This document shows, piece by piece, positions 32,961-40,594 of a stretch of DNA of 64,000 nt. A model generated the notes under the pieces. That model ran no database searches, was not told the origin of the DNA, and saw nothing but the letters and a program-made list of their open reading frames with translations. The stretch's first letter is position 1; the number at the start of each line of letters is the position of its first letter. The stretch covers positions 372,001-436,000 of the forward strand of contig NZ_JAXRUV010000001.1 in assembly GCF_034497705.1 (NCBI RefSeq). Direction: 5' to 3'. This DNA is from Marinococcus luteus_A. GTDB lineage: Bacteria > Bacillota > Bacilli > Bacillales > Marinococcaceae. Both the position numbers and the translations under genes were made by a program.

Positions 32961-33863
32961 TCAAGCCGTACGCTTTTGGAGCGCGGGAGCTGATTGCAGC
33001 CTCCCGCGTTTTTTCGTGAAGAGGGAAAACGCGATGCATCCGCCGATGACGATGGCGCTGCCTGCCGCCTGCGGCCAGGTGAGGTGTTCGTCAAAAAGGG
33101 TAAAGGCAAGCAGGGCGGTAAACAGCGGATTAAAGTTTAAAAACAGCCCGGAGGTTGTCGCTCCCAGATGCTTCACGCCGATTCCCCACAGCACCATACA
33201 GATAATCGTGGCAATGATGCTTAAAAACAGCATTGACCCGATAAATGCGGCATCGATCTGATGGACCGGAGCCTGAAAGCCGTTGATCGGAAGCAGCAGG
33301 AGTAAGCCGAACAACCCGGAGTAGCAGACCGACATCATCGGAGATACCATGGTGGTCGCCCAGCGGCTGCAGATCGAGTAGAGCCCAAAAACCAACACCG
33401 CCGCAAGCATCCACACATCGCCGGAGGCAAAAGAGAAGCCAGCGAGGCTTCCGCCGCTCACGACGAGCAGTACGCCGGCGGTGGAAACGAGCATGGCCGT
33501 GATTTGTGCGCCGCGCAGCCGTTCACGGAGAAGAAGCGCTGAAAACAGGGCGATCGACAGTGTATTAATCGTCGAGATAATACTCACGCTGGTGGCATTG
33601 GATGAATCAAGCGCGGTGAACTGAAGAATATTAAATAGGGCGACGCCTGTGATTCCCATCAGAAGCAGCGGTACAATCGCTTTTCTGTTGGGAAGCAGGC
33701 GTTTTTCTGTGACCAGAATGATTGGCAGCAGGAAGAGAACGGCGATGCCGTAACGCAGAATCGTCAGTGTCACGGGTGAAGCGTAGGCGGTCAATCCCTC
33801 GCCGACGATAAAATTGCTTCCCCAGCATAGGCTTGCGAGCAGCAGCAGTGCGATGTATTTCAT
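32961..33863 (-). CDS. EamA/DMT family transporter
   Basis: This 300-residue permease has ten helices in two EamA repeats (first LLASLCWGSNFIVGEGL, second at about 150 onward, FGLYSICSRWATTMVSP). The family exports amino acids and other metabolites. Start 33863 is chosen because GGGAGGG precedes it; the frame from 33905 lacks one. The divergent Lrp-family regulator next to it suggests amino-acid export under feedback control. Confidence 0.85.
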   Translation of the reverse strand: MKYIALLLLASLCWGSNFIVGEGLTAYASPVTLTILRYGIAVLFLLPIILVTEKRLLPNRKAIVPLLLMGITGVALFNILQFTALDSSNATSVSIISTINTLSIALFSALLLRERLRGAQITAMLVSTAGVLLVVSGGSLAGFSFASGDVWMLAAVLVFGLYSICSRWATTMVSPMMSVCYSGLFGLLLLLPINGFQAPVHQIDAAFIGSMLFLSIIATIICMVLWGIGVKHLGATTSGLFLNFNPLFTALLAFTLFDEHLTWPQAAGSAIVIGGCIAFSLFTKKRGRLQSAPALQKRTA

Positions 33864-33887
33864 GCGTTTTCCCTCCCGTAGTGTTGT

Positions 33888-33935
33888 ACGGAATAAATGT
33901 ATCATGTAAAATGATTGTATAACATATTATTCTGT
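33888..33935. promoter_or_regulatory. nested dyad between EamA and Lrp genes
   Basis: ACGGAATAAATGT and ACATATTATTCTGT are near reverse complements around a centre that itself holds ATCAT and ATGAT. It is the right size for a dimeric or tetrameric Lrp-type site controlling both divergent genes. Confidence 0.5.
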
Positions 33936-34047
33936 ATAAATTAATTAATTCAAAATATTATTCTCCAATCAAAATTTATAAAGAATTTATTTTTGTTTAA
34001 GGGAAAGAAAACACGTGGAAAACGAATATTATTCGGGAGGGAAACGC

Positions 34048-34503
34048 ATGCTCGATGAGGTGGATGTACATATTCTTGATTTACTGCAGACGGAAACGAG
34101 GCTCAGCAACCTGGAGCTTTCCCAGCGGGTGAACCTTTCCGCGCCGGCGACCCACGCACGGGTCAAACGGCTGGAGCAGGAAGGGTATATTGATTCGTAT
34201 ACGGCGATCCTCAACCAGGAAAAGCTCGGGTATGATCTTTTGTGCACGGTATTTATGAGCACGAGTATTCACCAGACGCAGGAGTTAAACGAGCTCGAAC
34301 ACCGTTTATCGGAAATGCCGGAGGTGATGGAGTGCTACTGCATGACCGGCTCGTTTGATTATATGCTGAAAACGATCCACCGCAGCCGCAAGGAGCTGGA
34401 GGCTTTTATCCGGGAGCTGAACCAGCTCGGCGTGTCCCAGCTTCAGACGAGCATCGTGCTGCGGGAGGTAAAGGCTTCGACGGTGCTGCCGCTGCGGAAA
34501 TAA
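34048..34503 (+). CDS. Lrp/AsnC family regulator of the EamA exporter
   Basis: This 151-residue protein has the winged helix LDEVDVHILDLLQTETRLSN ... SAPATHARVKRLEQEGYI (about 2-52) and a RAM domain (MECYCMTGSFDYMLKTI near residue 98). ATG 34048 is chosen because GGGAGGG lies seven bases before it. Divergent pairing with an EamA exporter is common for Lrp-type amino-acid sensors. Confidence 0.87.
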   Translation: MLDEVDVHILDLLQTETRLSNLELSQRVNLSAPATHARVKRLEQEGYIDSYTAILNQEKLGYDLLCTVFMSTSIHQTQELNELEHRLSEMPEVMECYCMTGSFDYMLKTIHRSRKELEAFIRELNQLGVSQLQTSIVLREVKASTVLPLRK

Positions 34504-34574
34504 AGCATTTTTTAACGGACTTGATTAAAATAAAGTTCGTTGTCCAAAACCATCAGCCAACGGAGGAAATTCAG

Positions 34575-35012
34575 ATGCATACCGAAGATTTTATCAGCAT
34601 TATGATCCATCAGACCGATTTGAAATTAACAAGCTTTATTAAAGAAGAACTGCAGGAGTTTAATCTGACTCCGGAGCAGAACCTGATCATGATGCTTCTA
34701 TGGGAAGAAGACGGCCGCACCCAGAATGATATCTCGCGCAAGCTGCAGAAGGATAAAACCAATGTCGCTCGGATGGCTGCACAGCTTGAAAAAAAGCAGT
34801 TCGTGCGGAGGGAGGCGGGGACCGAGGATCAGCGGGCCATGCAGCTGTTTGTGACAGAGGAAGGCAGGCAGCTGCAGAAAAAGGTACGCCCGGCAGCCGA
34901 GCGGTTCAATGCTGCCGTGACGAAGGGAATCAGTACAGAGGAGCTCAAAGCGCTTGAACAGACGCTTGTCAAAATAAATAAAAATGTTTCGGGAGCTCTC
35001 TGGGAGGAGTAG
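34575..35012 (+). CDS. MarR family transcriptional regulator
   Basis: This 145-residue winged-helix protein has the MarR core LTPEQNLIMMLLWEEDGRTQ ... DISRKLQKDKTNVARMAAQL and the wing QFVRREAGTEDQRAM. ATG 34575 follows GGAGGAAA. The next gene in the same direction is a pirin, 116 bases on, a possible target. The effector is unknown. Confidence 0.85.
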   Translation: MHTEDFISIMIHQTDLKLTSFIKEELQEFNLTPEQNLIMMLLWEEDGRTQNDISRKLQKDKTNVARMAAQLEKKQFVRREAGTEDQRAMQLFVTEEGRQLQKKVRPAAERFNAAVTKGISTEELKALEQTLVKINKNVSGALWEE

Positions 35013-35128
35013 ATTCTTTGCAGGAGCCGGAAAAATATGTTGTACTTAAGATGCAGATTAAATGAAGTGAATATATTTTTTAAGGCATTAGTTGCTATGC
35101 ATACTAAATTGAAAGTGAGGGGTTGTGC

Positions 35129-35995
35129 ATGGAGCATCAACAGCATTTGTTTCAGCGCCGGATTCGTGATAAATGGACGGTACAGTACGAGGAATTCGGT
35201 TTTCCTTCCATTCAGAAGGGATGGGTGCTGCCGGTGGACCGGTGGAAGGAGTTTGATCCGTTCATTTTAATGGCCGAGGACTGGTTCAAGAAGGGCACGT
35301 TCCCGGATCATCCGCACCGTGGCTTTCAAACCGTGACGTATGTGGTGGACGGACGGCTTGAGCATATTGACAACGGCGGCGGCCGCGACATTCTCGAGCC
35401 CGGCGACATGCAGTATATGAATGCCGGCTGGGCGGCCCGCCATGCGGAAGACGGGGTGGAAAATGATATCGCCCATACGCTTCAGCTGTGGCTGAACCTG
35501 CCGAAGAACCAGCGAAATACTGAAACTATTTACCAGAATGTGTACGGGGAAGAAGCGCCGATCGTCCAAATTGACGGCGGGTATTTAAAGGTTTTTTCCG
35601 GAACTATCGCCGGGGAAGAAGGACCCCTGAACTCGCTCGTTCCCATCACGCTGACCGAAATTAATTTATCGGAGGGCGCCGAATACGTACATCAACTGCC
35701 GGAAAACCATAATGCCTTTCTTTATACACTTTCCGGCAGTGCCGATGTAGCGGATGGGACCGTCAACAAGCATGACGTCGCGACGCTTACCTTCGAGGAG
35801 GACGGAGATACGGAAGCGCTCTCGACGCTCCGTATCAAAGCACACAAGCGGCGGACCAGACTGCTCGTGTATTCCGGCGAACCTATCCGTGAAGAGATTG
35901 TACCGTACGGTCCGTTTGTGATGAGTAGTATGGAAGAAATCAGGCAGGCGTACCGGGACTTTCACGAGGGAAAATTCGGACCGCCCGCAGAGTAG
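35129..35995 (+). CDS. pirin family bicupin
   Basis: This 288-residue protein has two cupin domains. The metal ligands are visible in FPDHPHRGFQTV (two His) and AARHAEDG (His and Glu). Bacterial pirins bind Fe(II) or other metals; some have quercetin dioxygenase activity and others regulate enzymes. AAGTGAGGGG precedes ATG 35129. Between a MarR regulator and a nitroreductase it may belong to a redox or quinone response. Confidence 0.85.
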   Translation: MEHQQHLFQRRIRDKWTVQYEEFGFPSIQKGWVLPVDRWKEFDPFILMAEDWFKKGTFPDHPHRGFQTVTYVVDGRLEHIDNGGGRDILEPGDMQYMNAGWAARHAEDGVENDIAHTLQLWLNLPKNQRNTETIYQNVYGEEAPIVQIDGGYLKVFSGTIAGEEGPLNSLVPITLTEINLSEGAEYVHQLPENHNAFLYTLSGSADVADGTVNKHDVATLTFEEDGDTEALSTLRIKAHKRRTRLLVYSGEPIREEIVPYGPFVMSSMEEIRQAYRDFHEGKFGPPAE

Positions 35996-36036
35996 GCTGA
36001 ACAGAGTGTCATTCAATATGAAGGAGATGGAGCAGA

Positions 36037-36609
36037 ATGGATGTACTGACAGCAATTCATTCACGTCGCAGTAACGGACTAGTAGAACAAACCGAAGTAC
36101 CCGAGGATGCCATCGCGCAGGTGCTCGAAGCCGGCACCTGGGCGCCCTCGCATCACAAAACGGAGCCGTGGCGGTATTTCGTCATGACCGGTGACGGGCG
36201 CAAGCAGCTCGGGGAAGCGATGGCCGCCATTGTCGCGGAGGGTATGACGCCGGAAGAAAAAATGGAAAAGCAAAAGAATCTTGAAAAGCAGAAGGAGAAG
36301 CCGATGCGTGCACCGGTCGTGATTGCAGTGGCGGCCGAGCCATCTGAGGAAGAGCGGGTGGATACCCTGGAAGAGTACGGCGCAGTATACGCCTCCATCC
36401 AGAATATGCTGCTCGCTGCACATGCCCTTGGGCTGGCGGCCTTCTGGCGCACCGGGGCGCACTGCTATCATCCGAAAATGAACGAATTGTTTGGACTGGG
36501 ATGGCAGGGAAAAGTACTCGGACTGATTTATATCGGCTATCCGATGCGGGAGATGAAGGAAGGCCACCGGAAGCCGGTGGAACAGGTGACCACCTGGATA
36601 AGGGAATAG
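36037..36609 (+). CDS. nitroreductase family protein, YdjA/YfhC-like
   Basis: This 190-residue flavoprotein starts with IHSRRSNGLVEQTEVP and has the FMN region WAPSHHKTEPWRYFV (about 30-44) and a C-terminal VLGLIYIGYPMR. Members reduce nitro compounds and quinones with NAD(P)H. AAGGAGAT precedes the ATG. It lies 41 bases after the pirin gene and ends at a strong terminator. Confidence 0.82.
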   Translation: MDVLTAIHSRRSNGLVEQTEVPEDAIAQVLEAGTWAPSHHKTEPWRYFVMTGDGRKQLGEAMAAIVAEGMTPEEKMEKQKNLEKQKEKPMRAPVVIAVAAEPSEEERVDTLEEYGAVYASIQNMLLAAHALGLAAFWRTGAHCYHPKMNELFGLGWQGKVLGLIYIGYPMREMKEGHRKPVEQVTTWIRE

Positions 36610-36620
36610 TAATGGCATAT

Positions 36621-36660
36621 AAAAAGCAGACAGCGGTTTGGTCCCGCTGCCTGCTTTTTC
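36621..36660. terminator. bidirectional terminator
   Basis: AAAAAGCAG(A)CAGCGG pairs with CCGCTG(C)CTGCTTTTT. T-rich tracts lie on both sides, serving the nitroreductase and the convergent small gene at 36661. Confidence 0.8.
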
Positions 36661-36798
36661 TTATTTTTCATCGTGCTTTTTATTCAGCTGCTCGCGCAGG
36701 TTCAAACGCTGCTGCAAGTATTCCCGCAGGGAGATTTCTTTTTGGACCCATTGCTGTTTTAGAGCATTAAGCTGGTTTAAAAGATGATGTTTGTTCAT
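36661..36798 (-). CDS. 45-residue coiled-coil protein
   Basis: AGGAGG precedes an ATG at 36798 opening a 45-residue frame of Leu, Gln and Lys rich helix (LLNQLNALKQQWVQK and LREYLQQRLNLREQL). The heptad-like leucines suggest a coiled coil. No function is known. Confidence 0.5.
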   Translation of the reverse strand: MNKHHLLNQLNALKQQWVQKEISLREYLQQRLNLREQLNKKHDEK

Positions 36799-36908
36799 AC
36801 AATCCTCCTGCAACGATATTTCAATTGTATTGTATCCGCATAACAAATATTTAAAACCTTGAATTAAATGTGAAAATGAATGAAAATTATAAAAACGCAA
36901 TATTTTAA

Positions 36909-36935
36909 GTTTGAGTATTGAGACTGACTGGGAAT
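36909..36935 (+). promoter_or_regulatory. sigma-B-like promoter of the universal stress gene
   Basis: GTTTGA (36909-36914) and GGGAAT (36930-36935) are 15 bp apart. Confidence 0.4.
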
Positions 36936-36994
36936 ATGGTAATAAATACAAGCCAAAGCGGCGGAAATGTCGGGAATCCATAAGCCTGCAACAT

Positions 36995-37040
36995 AAGCCA
37001 AAAAGTACCACGAGGGAAAACCTCTGTGCTTTTTGGCTTT
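36995..37040 (+). terminator. leader hairpin upstream of the universal stress gene
   Basis: AAGCCAAAAAG pairs with CTTTTTGGCTT, with an inner CGAGG/CCTCTG stem, and is followed by TTATTTTTAT. It sits between the predicted promoter and the TTG start, so it could act as an attenuator; no + strand gene precedes it closely. Confidence 0.45.
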
Positions 37041-37071
37041 TATTTTTATAAAAAATAAGAGGTGAAATGGA

Positions 37072-37554
37072 TTGAAACAATATAATCATATCCTGGCAGC
37101 GCTTGATGTGCTCAGTAACCCTAATGTTGATGCCTTTGACGAAGCATGCCGTGTCGCGGTTAAACACGATGCCGACCTGACGCTTGCCTATGTGTTTCAT
37201 TATAATGAATATTCCTCGCTTGGATGGATGGACCCGATCGGTATCAGACGACTGTATGCAGAAGCCGAATACCGGCTCGAAGCGTACCGGAAGAGGGGGG
37301 AAGAAAAAGGAGTACCGCGGGTAAAAACCGTCCTGGACAATGGAGTTCCGAAAAAACGCCTCGTGAACCAGCTCTGTGAAAAAGTTGATCCGGATCTTAT
37401 CATTGTCGGGCAGTCCGGCGGCAACGCCCTCGGGCAGGCGATACAGGGAAACACCACCACAAAAACGGTGCTGAAGCATGCTCCCTGCGACGTTCATGTC
37501 GTTGACCCCGCGATCGCTTCGATCCAGCGAGCGCACACCGCACCGCTTCAGTAA
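37072..37554 (+). CDS. universal stress protein (UspA family)
   Basis: This 160-residue protein has the UspA fold: HILAALDVLSNPN at the start and the nucleotide loop IIVGQSGGNALGQAIQGNTT (about 104-123), a variant of G-2x-G-9x-G-(S/T). ATP-binding members aid survival under stress. The start is TTG after GAGGTG; no ATG is available. A sigma-B-like promoter and a leader hairpin precede it. Confidence 0.85.
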   Translation: MKQYNHILAALDVLSNPNVDAFDEACRVAVKHDADLTLAYVFHYNEYSSLGWMDPIGIRRLYAEAEYRLEAYRKRGEEKGVPRVKTVLDNGVPKKRLVNQLCEKVDPDLIIVGQSGGNALGQAIQGNTTTKTVLKHAPCDVHVVDPAIASIQRAHTAPLQ

Positions 37555-37558
37555 ATCA

Positions 37559-37596
37559 AAAGAGTCCCAGCGGAGTGACCCCACTGGGACTCTTTA
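37559..37596. terminator. bidirectional terminator after the universal stress gene
   Basis: AAAGAGTCCCAG and CTGGGACTCTTT are perfect complements. It also lies at the 3' end of the minus-strand frame 37604-37834. Confidence 0.75.
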
Positions 37597-37603
37597 TGCG
37601 TCA

Positions 37604-37834
37604 TTAAAGAGTGTATTGGTTTTTATCGTCCCATTTTTGTTTAATCACTGGAAGGTCACTGACGGTAGTGATGATAAGCTCTTCATTGCGAAACGAGTTT
37701 AAGCTGGCGAGCAGTTCATCCTCCGAACAAAAATAAACGGGCTCCTTGCTGCCGAAGCGTGAGCGGATATCGGCAGCTGTTCCTATGTATACCTGGTTTT
37801 TGGGGCGTTGAAGTACATATGCAAAATGGTCGAT
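37604..37834 (-). CDS. small GIY-YIG-like protein with non-canonical start
   Basis: On the minus strand AAAGGAGGTC is followed not by ATG, GTG or TTG but by ATT (37840) and, at ideal 8-base spacing, ATC (37834). The frame then runs 76 codons to TAA. It begins IDHFAYVLQRPKNQVYIGTA and continues with ADIRSRFG, resembling the YxxL...xYIGxxxDxxxR core of GIY-YIG domains, but the catalytic C-terminal part is not recognisable. Either it uses a rare ATT or ATC start or its ATG was lost. It ends at a shared terminator. Confidence 0.45.
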   Translation of the reverse strand: MDHFAYVLQRPKNQVYIGTAADIRSRFGSKEPVYFCSEDELLASLNSFRNEELIITTVSDLPVIKQKWDDKNQYTL

Positions 37835-37935
37835 GACAATGACCTCCTTTAAAGGGACTTACAGTAAGAATAGCACTTCAGGGGTGAAAGGGAAAGCAGA
37901 AGGCCTGGAATTTGAATAGAATATGGATAGTAAAG

Positions 37936-37980
37936 AAAACGGCTTGAGCCTGGCGGAAGCCATATTTAAGCCGTTTTTGA
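37936..37980 (-). terminator. hairpin at the 3' end of the 46-residue membrane gene
   Basis: AAAACGGCTT and AAGCCGTTTT pair perfectly; T-rich sequence follows on the minus strand. Confidence 0.55.
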
Positions 37981-37993
37981 ATTGTACAAGGCT

Positions 37994-38134
37994 TTACGTT
38001 TCACCGGGTCTTGAAAAAATAAAACAGAAAATGCCTAAAAGAAGGGCGGAAACCGCTATAGCCCAGTACGTAAACAATAAGCTGACGAGAGTGAGAGTGC
38101 CGAACCAGATTTGAAAAAAACGGCGTTCGTTCAT
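37994..38134 (-). CDS. 46-residue two-helix membrane protein
   Basis: AGAGGTGAAGCT precedes an ATG at 38134. The 46-residue product starts MNERRFFQIWFGTLTLVSLL and has a second helix (AIAVSALLLGIFCFIF). The opposite-strand frame over the same bases lacks a ribosome binding site. The gene lies 37 bases after sdaAA in the same direction. The family was not recognised. Confidence 0.55.
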   Translation of the reverse strand: MNERRFFQIWFGTLTLVSLLFTYWAIAVSALLLGIFCFIFSRPGET

Positions 38135-38170
38135 AGCTTCACCTCTTATGTGGAATTTAGAGCCCGGGGG

Positions 38171-39055
38171 TCATAAGCTGCAGGGCCGCTGAAACAGCCT
38201 CCGGGCGGCTTCTTTTCCCGTCGGGGTCTGAGCAAGCCCTCCTTCAGCGGTTTCTTTCAGGCTGCCGGGCATGTCGCGGCCGATGGCGTGCATCGTCTGA
38301 ATCACTTCATCGCAGGGGATGCGGCTGGTAATGCCCGCTAAAGCCATATCGGCCGCTGAAAAAGCGATGGACGTGCCTATGACGTTTCTTTTCACGCATG
38401 GCACTTCGACGAGCCCGGCGACCGGATCACATACAAGGCCAAGGAGTGACTTCATCGCCATTGCAGTGGCGTGGGCTGCCTGCTCCGGGGAGCCATGCTG
38501 CAGCTCTGTGATTGTGCCGGCAGCCATGGCCGTAGCTGACCCGATTTCCGCCTGGCATCCACCGGCCGCGCCGGAAATAAAGGCGTGATTCGCAAACACG
38601 TATCCGATGGCGCTTGCTGTGAACAGTCCTAACGTGAGAGTGTCGTCACTAATGCCACGGTTATTCTGAAGAGAGACCAGAACACCCGGCAGAATACCTG
38701 CGGACCCTGCCGTCGGCGTTGCTACAATAAGCCCCATTTTAGCGTTGCTCTCGGAGGTCGCCATCGCGGCCTCCATCGCTGTGCTGATGACCGGTCCGGA
38801 TAACGGGGCGGTGTTTTGATTATACTGATGCATCCGGTAAGCATCACCGCCCGAGAGCCTGCTTTCTGTTTCCATAATGTCACTCAATCCGTCCCGGACG
38901 GCCTGCTTCATCACGTGCAGCCGCTCCTGCATGCGTCCGAAAATCTGCTCCCGGGAAGAACCGGATCGCTCCACTTCGCGTCGCAGCATCCACTCGCCAA
39001 TGGAAATGTCCTGAGCCGTGCATTCCTGCACAATGCTTTCCATAGTATCGTTCAT
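38171..39055 (-). CDS. sdaAA: L-serine dehydratase alpha subunit
   Basis: SdaAA carries the catalytic iron-sulfur cluster and converts L-serine to pyruvate and ammonia with SdaAB. The 294-residue protein has the conserved VATPTAGSAGILPGVLVSL (about 110-128), FISGAAGGCQAEIGSATAMA (about 158-177) and CDPVAGLVEVPCVKRN, which includes cluster cysteines. Its ATG overlaps the sdaAB stop codon by four bases and its ribosome binding site AAGGAGG lies inside sdaAB. Confidence 0.9.
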   Translation of the reverse strand: MNDTMESIVQECTAQDISIGEWMLRREVERSGSSREQIFGRMQERLHVMKQAVRDGLSDIMETESRLSGGDAYRMHQYNQNTAPLSGPVISTAMEAAMATSESNAKMGLIVATPTAGSAGILPGVLVSLQNNRGISDDTLTLGLFTASAIGYVFANHAFISGAAGGCQAEIGSATAMAAGTITELQHGSPEQAAHATAMAMKSLLGLVCDPVAGLVEVPCVKRNVIGTSIAFSAADMALAGITSRIPCDEVIQTMHAIGRDMPGSLKETAEGGLAQTPTGKEAARRLFQRPCSL

Positions 39056-39549
39056 ATAAATGACGCCTCCTTTTTCGTGCGGGCTGCAATCGATGCAATA
39101 TCCGGGCCCGTTCCCAAATTAATGCTGGTGTCATGACTGTTAATTTCATAAATGCAGGCTACTCCGCCGCCGATGGAGGCGCCGGATACGCGGACGGTTT
39201 CTGTGCCGGACGATGCCTGCAGAGCGACAGTGTTCGGGTGGCATCCGCCCGGAGTGCCCGGGCAGAACCGGAAGTCGTAGCGAAGCCTCTTGTCCTTTGC
39301 CAGTGCATAAGCACTCCGGACGTTGGTGTCGTGGGCGGATAATCCAAGCAGGCCGCTGAGTATGGCTTTATCCGATCCGTGCCCCTGATAGGTGGAGGCG
39401 AGAGAGCCGTAGAACGTGATTGTCACATCGGTGACATCTCCCAGCCAGTCGTGCACAAATTTCCCGATCGATACGACCCCGGCTGTATGAGAGCTCGAGG
39501 GGCCGACCATGATCGGGCCGATAATATCAAAACAGCTGTCAAAATCCAT
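39052..39549 (-). CDS. sdaAB: L-serine dehydratase beta subunit, shortened, no ACT domain
   Basis: This 165-residue subunit has the landmarks IIGPIMVGPSSSHTAGVVSI and YGSLASTYQGHGSDKAILSG and ends soon after GASIGGGVACIYEINSHD. The usual Bacillus SdaAB is about 220 residues and ends with an ACT domain; here the tail stops at ARTKKEASFI without one. GGAGGAATCG precedes the ATG. The operon is controlled by a tandem glycine riboswitch and a cre box, so loss of the ACT domain may shift control from protein to RNA; that link is inference. Confidence 0.87.
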   Translation of the reverse strand: MDFDSCFDIIGPIMVGPSSSHTAGVVSIGKFVHDWLGDVTDVTITFYGSLASTYQGHGSDKAILSGLLGLSAHDTNVRSAYALAKDKRLRYDFRFCPGTPGGCHPNTVALQASSGTETVRVSGASIGGGVACIYEINSHDTSINLGTGPDIASIAARTKKEASFI

Positions 39550-39571
39550 AACGATTCCTCCATATCTTAAT

Positions 39572-39585
39572 TGAAAGCGATTACA
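39572..39585. promoter_or_regulatory. perfect catabolite-responsive element (cre)
   Basis: TGAAAGCGATTACA matches the TGWAANCGNTNWCA consensus on both strands. It lies between the riboswitch terminator and the sdaAB ribosome binding site, where CcpA would act as a roadblock. Confidence 0.65.
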
Positions 39586-39591
39586 TTAATA

Positions 39592-39635
39592 TAAAAAAAG
39601 ACAGAGAAGCGGCCTGCATCGCCGTTTCTCTGTCT
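39592..39635 (-). terminator. riboswitch expression-platform terminator
   Basis: On the minus strand AGACAGAGAA(A)CGG pairs with CCGC(T)TCTCTGTCT and runs into seven T residues. The left arm overlaps the last strand of aptamer 2, so glycine binding should block the terminator. Confidence 0.8.
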
Positions 39636-39806
39636 GGGTGCCTGAAAGATTTCATTCTTTAGCAGGAATTTTCTTCTTCGGCAGGTACGCATACCTTCTC
39701 CAGAGGTGCATCCTGTACTGGTCCTGGTACCTGAGAGTTTTTTCTCCCCGGCTGGTGGGAAGAATTGCTCCTTCGGTGCTGTAATATATTCTACAGGCTC
39801 TCCCAA
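39630..39806 (-). ncRNA. tandem glycine riboswitch
   Basis: Read on the minus strand, aptamer 1 shows GGGAGAGCCTGTAGAA, then GCACCGAAGGAGCAA and ACTCTCAGGTACCAGGAC. Aptamer 2 follows directly with CTCTGGAGAAGG, CCGAAGAAG and CTTTCAGGCACCCAGACAG. These are the conserved blocks of the gcvT-type RNA. The arrangement of two aptamers before a terminator predicts an ON switch: high glycine allows transcription into sdaAB-sdaAA. Confidence 0.85.
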
Positions 39807-39842
39807 TACGTTCATCTGCAAAACCAATATTTTATTACTTTT

Positions 39843-39871
39843 AGTTTAAACATCCGGTATGGAAAAGTAAA
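39843..39871 (-). promoter_or_regulatory. sigma-A promoter of the riboswitch-sdaAB operon
   Basis: On the minus strand TTTACT (39866-39871) and TAAACT (39843-39848) are 17 bp apart, placing the start about 30 bases before aptamer 1. Confidence 0.5.
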
Positions 39872-39879
39872 CCTATTTT

Positions 39880-39907
39880 TTGACAGCTGGCATGAGAACG
39901 ATATACT
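39880..39907 (+). promoter_or_regulatory. sigma-A promoter of the GNAT gene
   Basis: TTGACA (39880-39885) and TATACT (39902-39907) are 16 bp apart, 61 bases before the ATG, divergent from the serine dehydratase promoter. Confidence 0.65.
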
Positions 39908-39968
39908 GGATGCAGCCTATTAGTTAAGAACAATAAACCAATTTACCGAAGAAACGAGGAAGGCGACT

Positions 39969-40481
39969 ATGAGCGAACAAATCATTCTGCGCCCCGTTGC
40001 CGCGGAAGATGAAAAAGACATTAATATTCTCCGGCGCCAGCCCTCTGTTATGCATTATACGCTCGGGCTTCCTTCAGAGCGAAGAGCCTCCAGCCAGTCG
40101 TTTATCGAAGGGCTGAAGGAAAACGACCACGTGATTGTCACCGAGTACGGCGGACGTGTCGTCGGTATCGGCTCCCTGGAGGTCCTGAGCGGTAAGCTTC
40201 ATTACTACGGACTGACTGCCATGGCGGTGCACGATGAGTTTCAGCATCGGGGGATCGGCAGCCGTCTGCTTGATCATCTGCTGGACATTGCCGACAATTA
40301 TTTAGGCTTATTGCGACTGGAGCTTGACGTGGTGGAAGGGAACGCGCGCGCAGTACAGCTGTATAAAAGCCGCGGGTTTGAACCAGAAGGTACGCTCCGT
40401 AAAGCCCATTTTGCCGGGGGCGCGTTTTACAATGTGCTGGTGATGGGCCGGCTGAACACTGAGTTGTTTCCCGGCGATTGA
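39969..40481 (+). CDS. GNAT family N-acetyltransferase
   Basis: This 170-residue protein has the acetyl-CoA loop EFQHRGIGSRLLDHLLD (about 90-106) and the LELDVVEGNARAVQLYKSRG motif typical of PhnO/YhhY-like and ribosomal-protein-type acetyltransferases. The acceptor is unknown. GAGGAAGGCG precedes the ATG. Confidence 0.82.
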   Translation: MSEQIILRPVAAEDEKDINILRRQPSVMHYTLGLPSERRASSQSFIEGLKENDHVIVTEYGGRVVGIGSLEVLSGKLHYYGLTAMAVHDEFQHRGIGSRLLDHLLDIADNYLGLLRLELDVVEGNARAVQLYKSRGFEPEGTLRKAHFAGGAFYNVLVMGRLNTELFPGD

Positions 40482-40594
40482 GAATTTCGCTGAAAAAACC
40501 AGCAATGATTGGAATTATAACTTCCAAAAATTAGCTTATTATGAAAAAATAGAAAATGAGCAGTTAAAGCTATATTGAATAAAGGAGTGTATGT

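Noticed and set aside
36799..37584. N-terminal extension of the 45-residue coiled-coil frame
   Set aside because: It is antisense to the universal stress gene, and AGGAGG lies directly before the ATG at 36798.
37923..38114. 63-residue + strand frame
   Set aside because: It lacks a ribosome binding site and overlaps a minus-strand membrane gene that has one.
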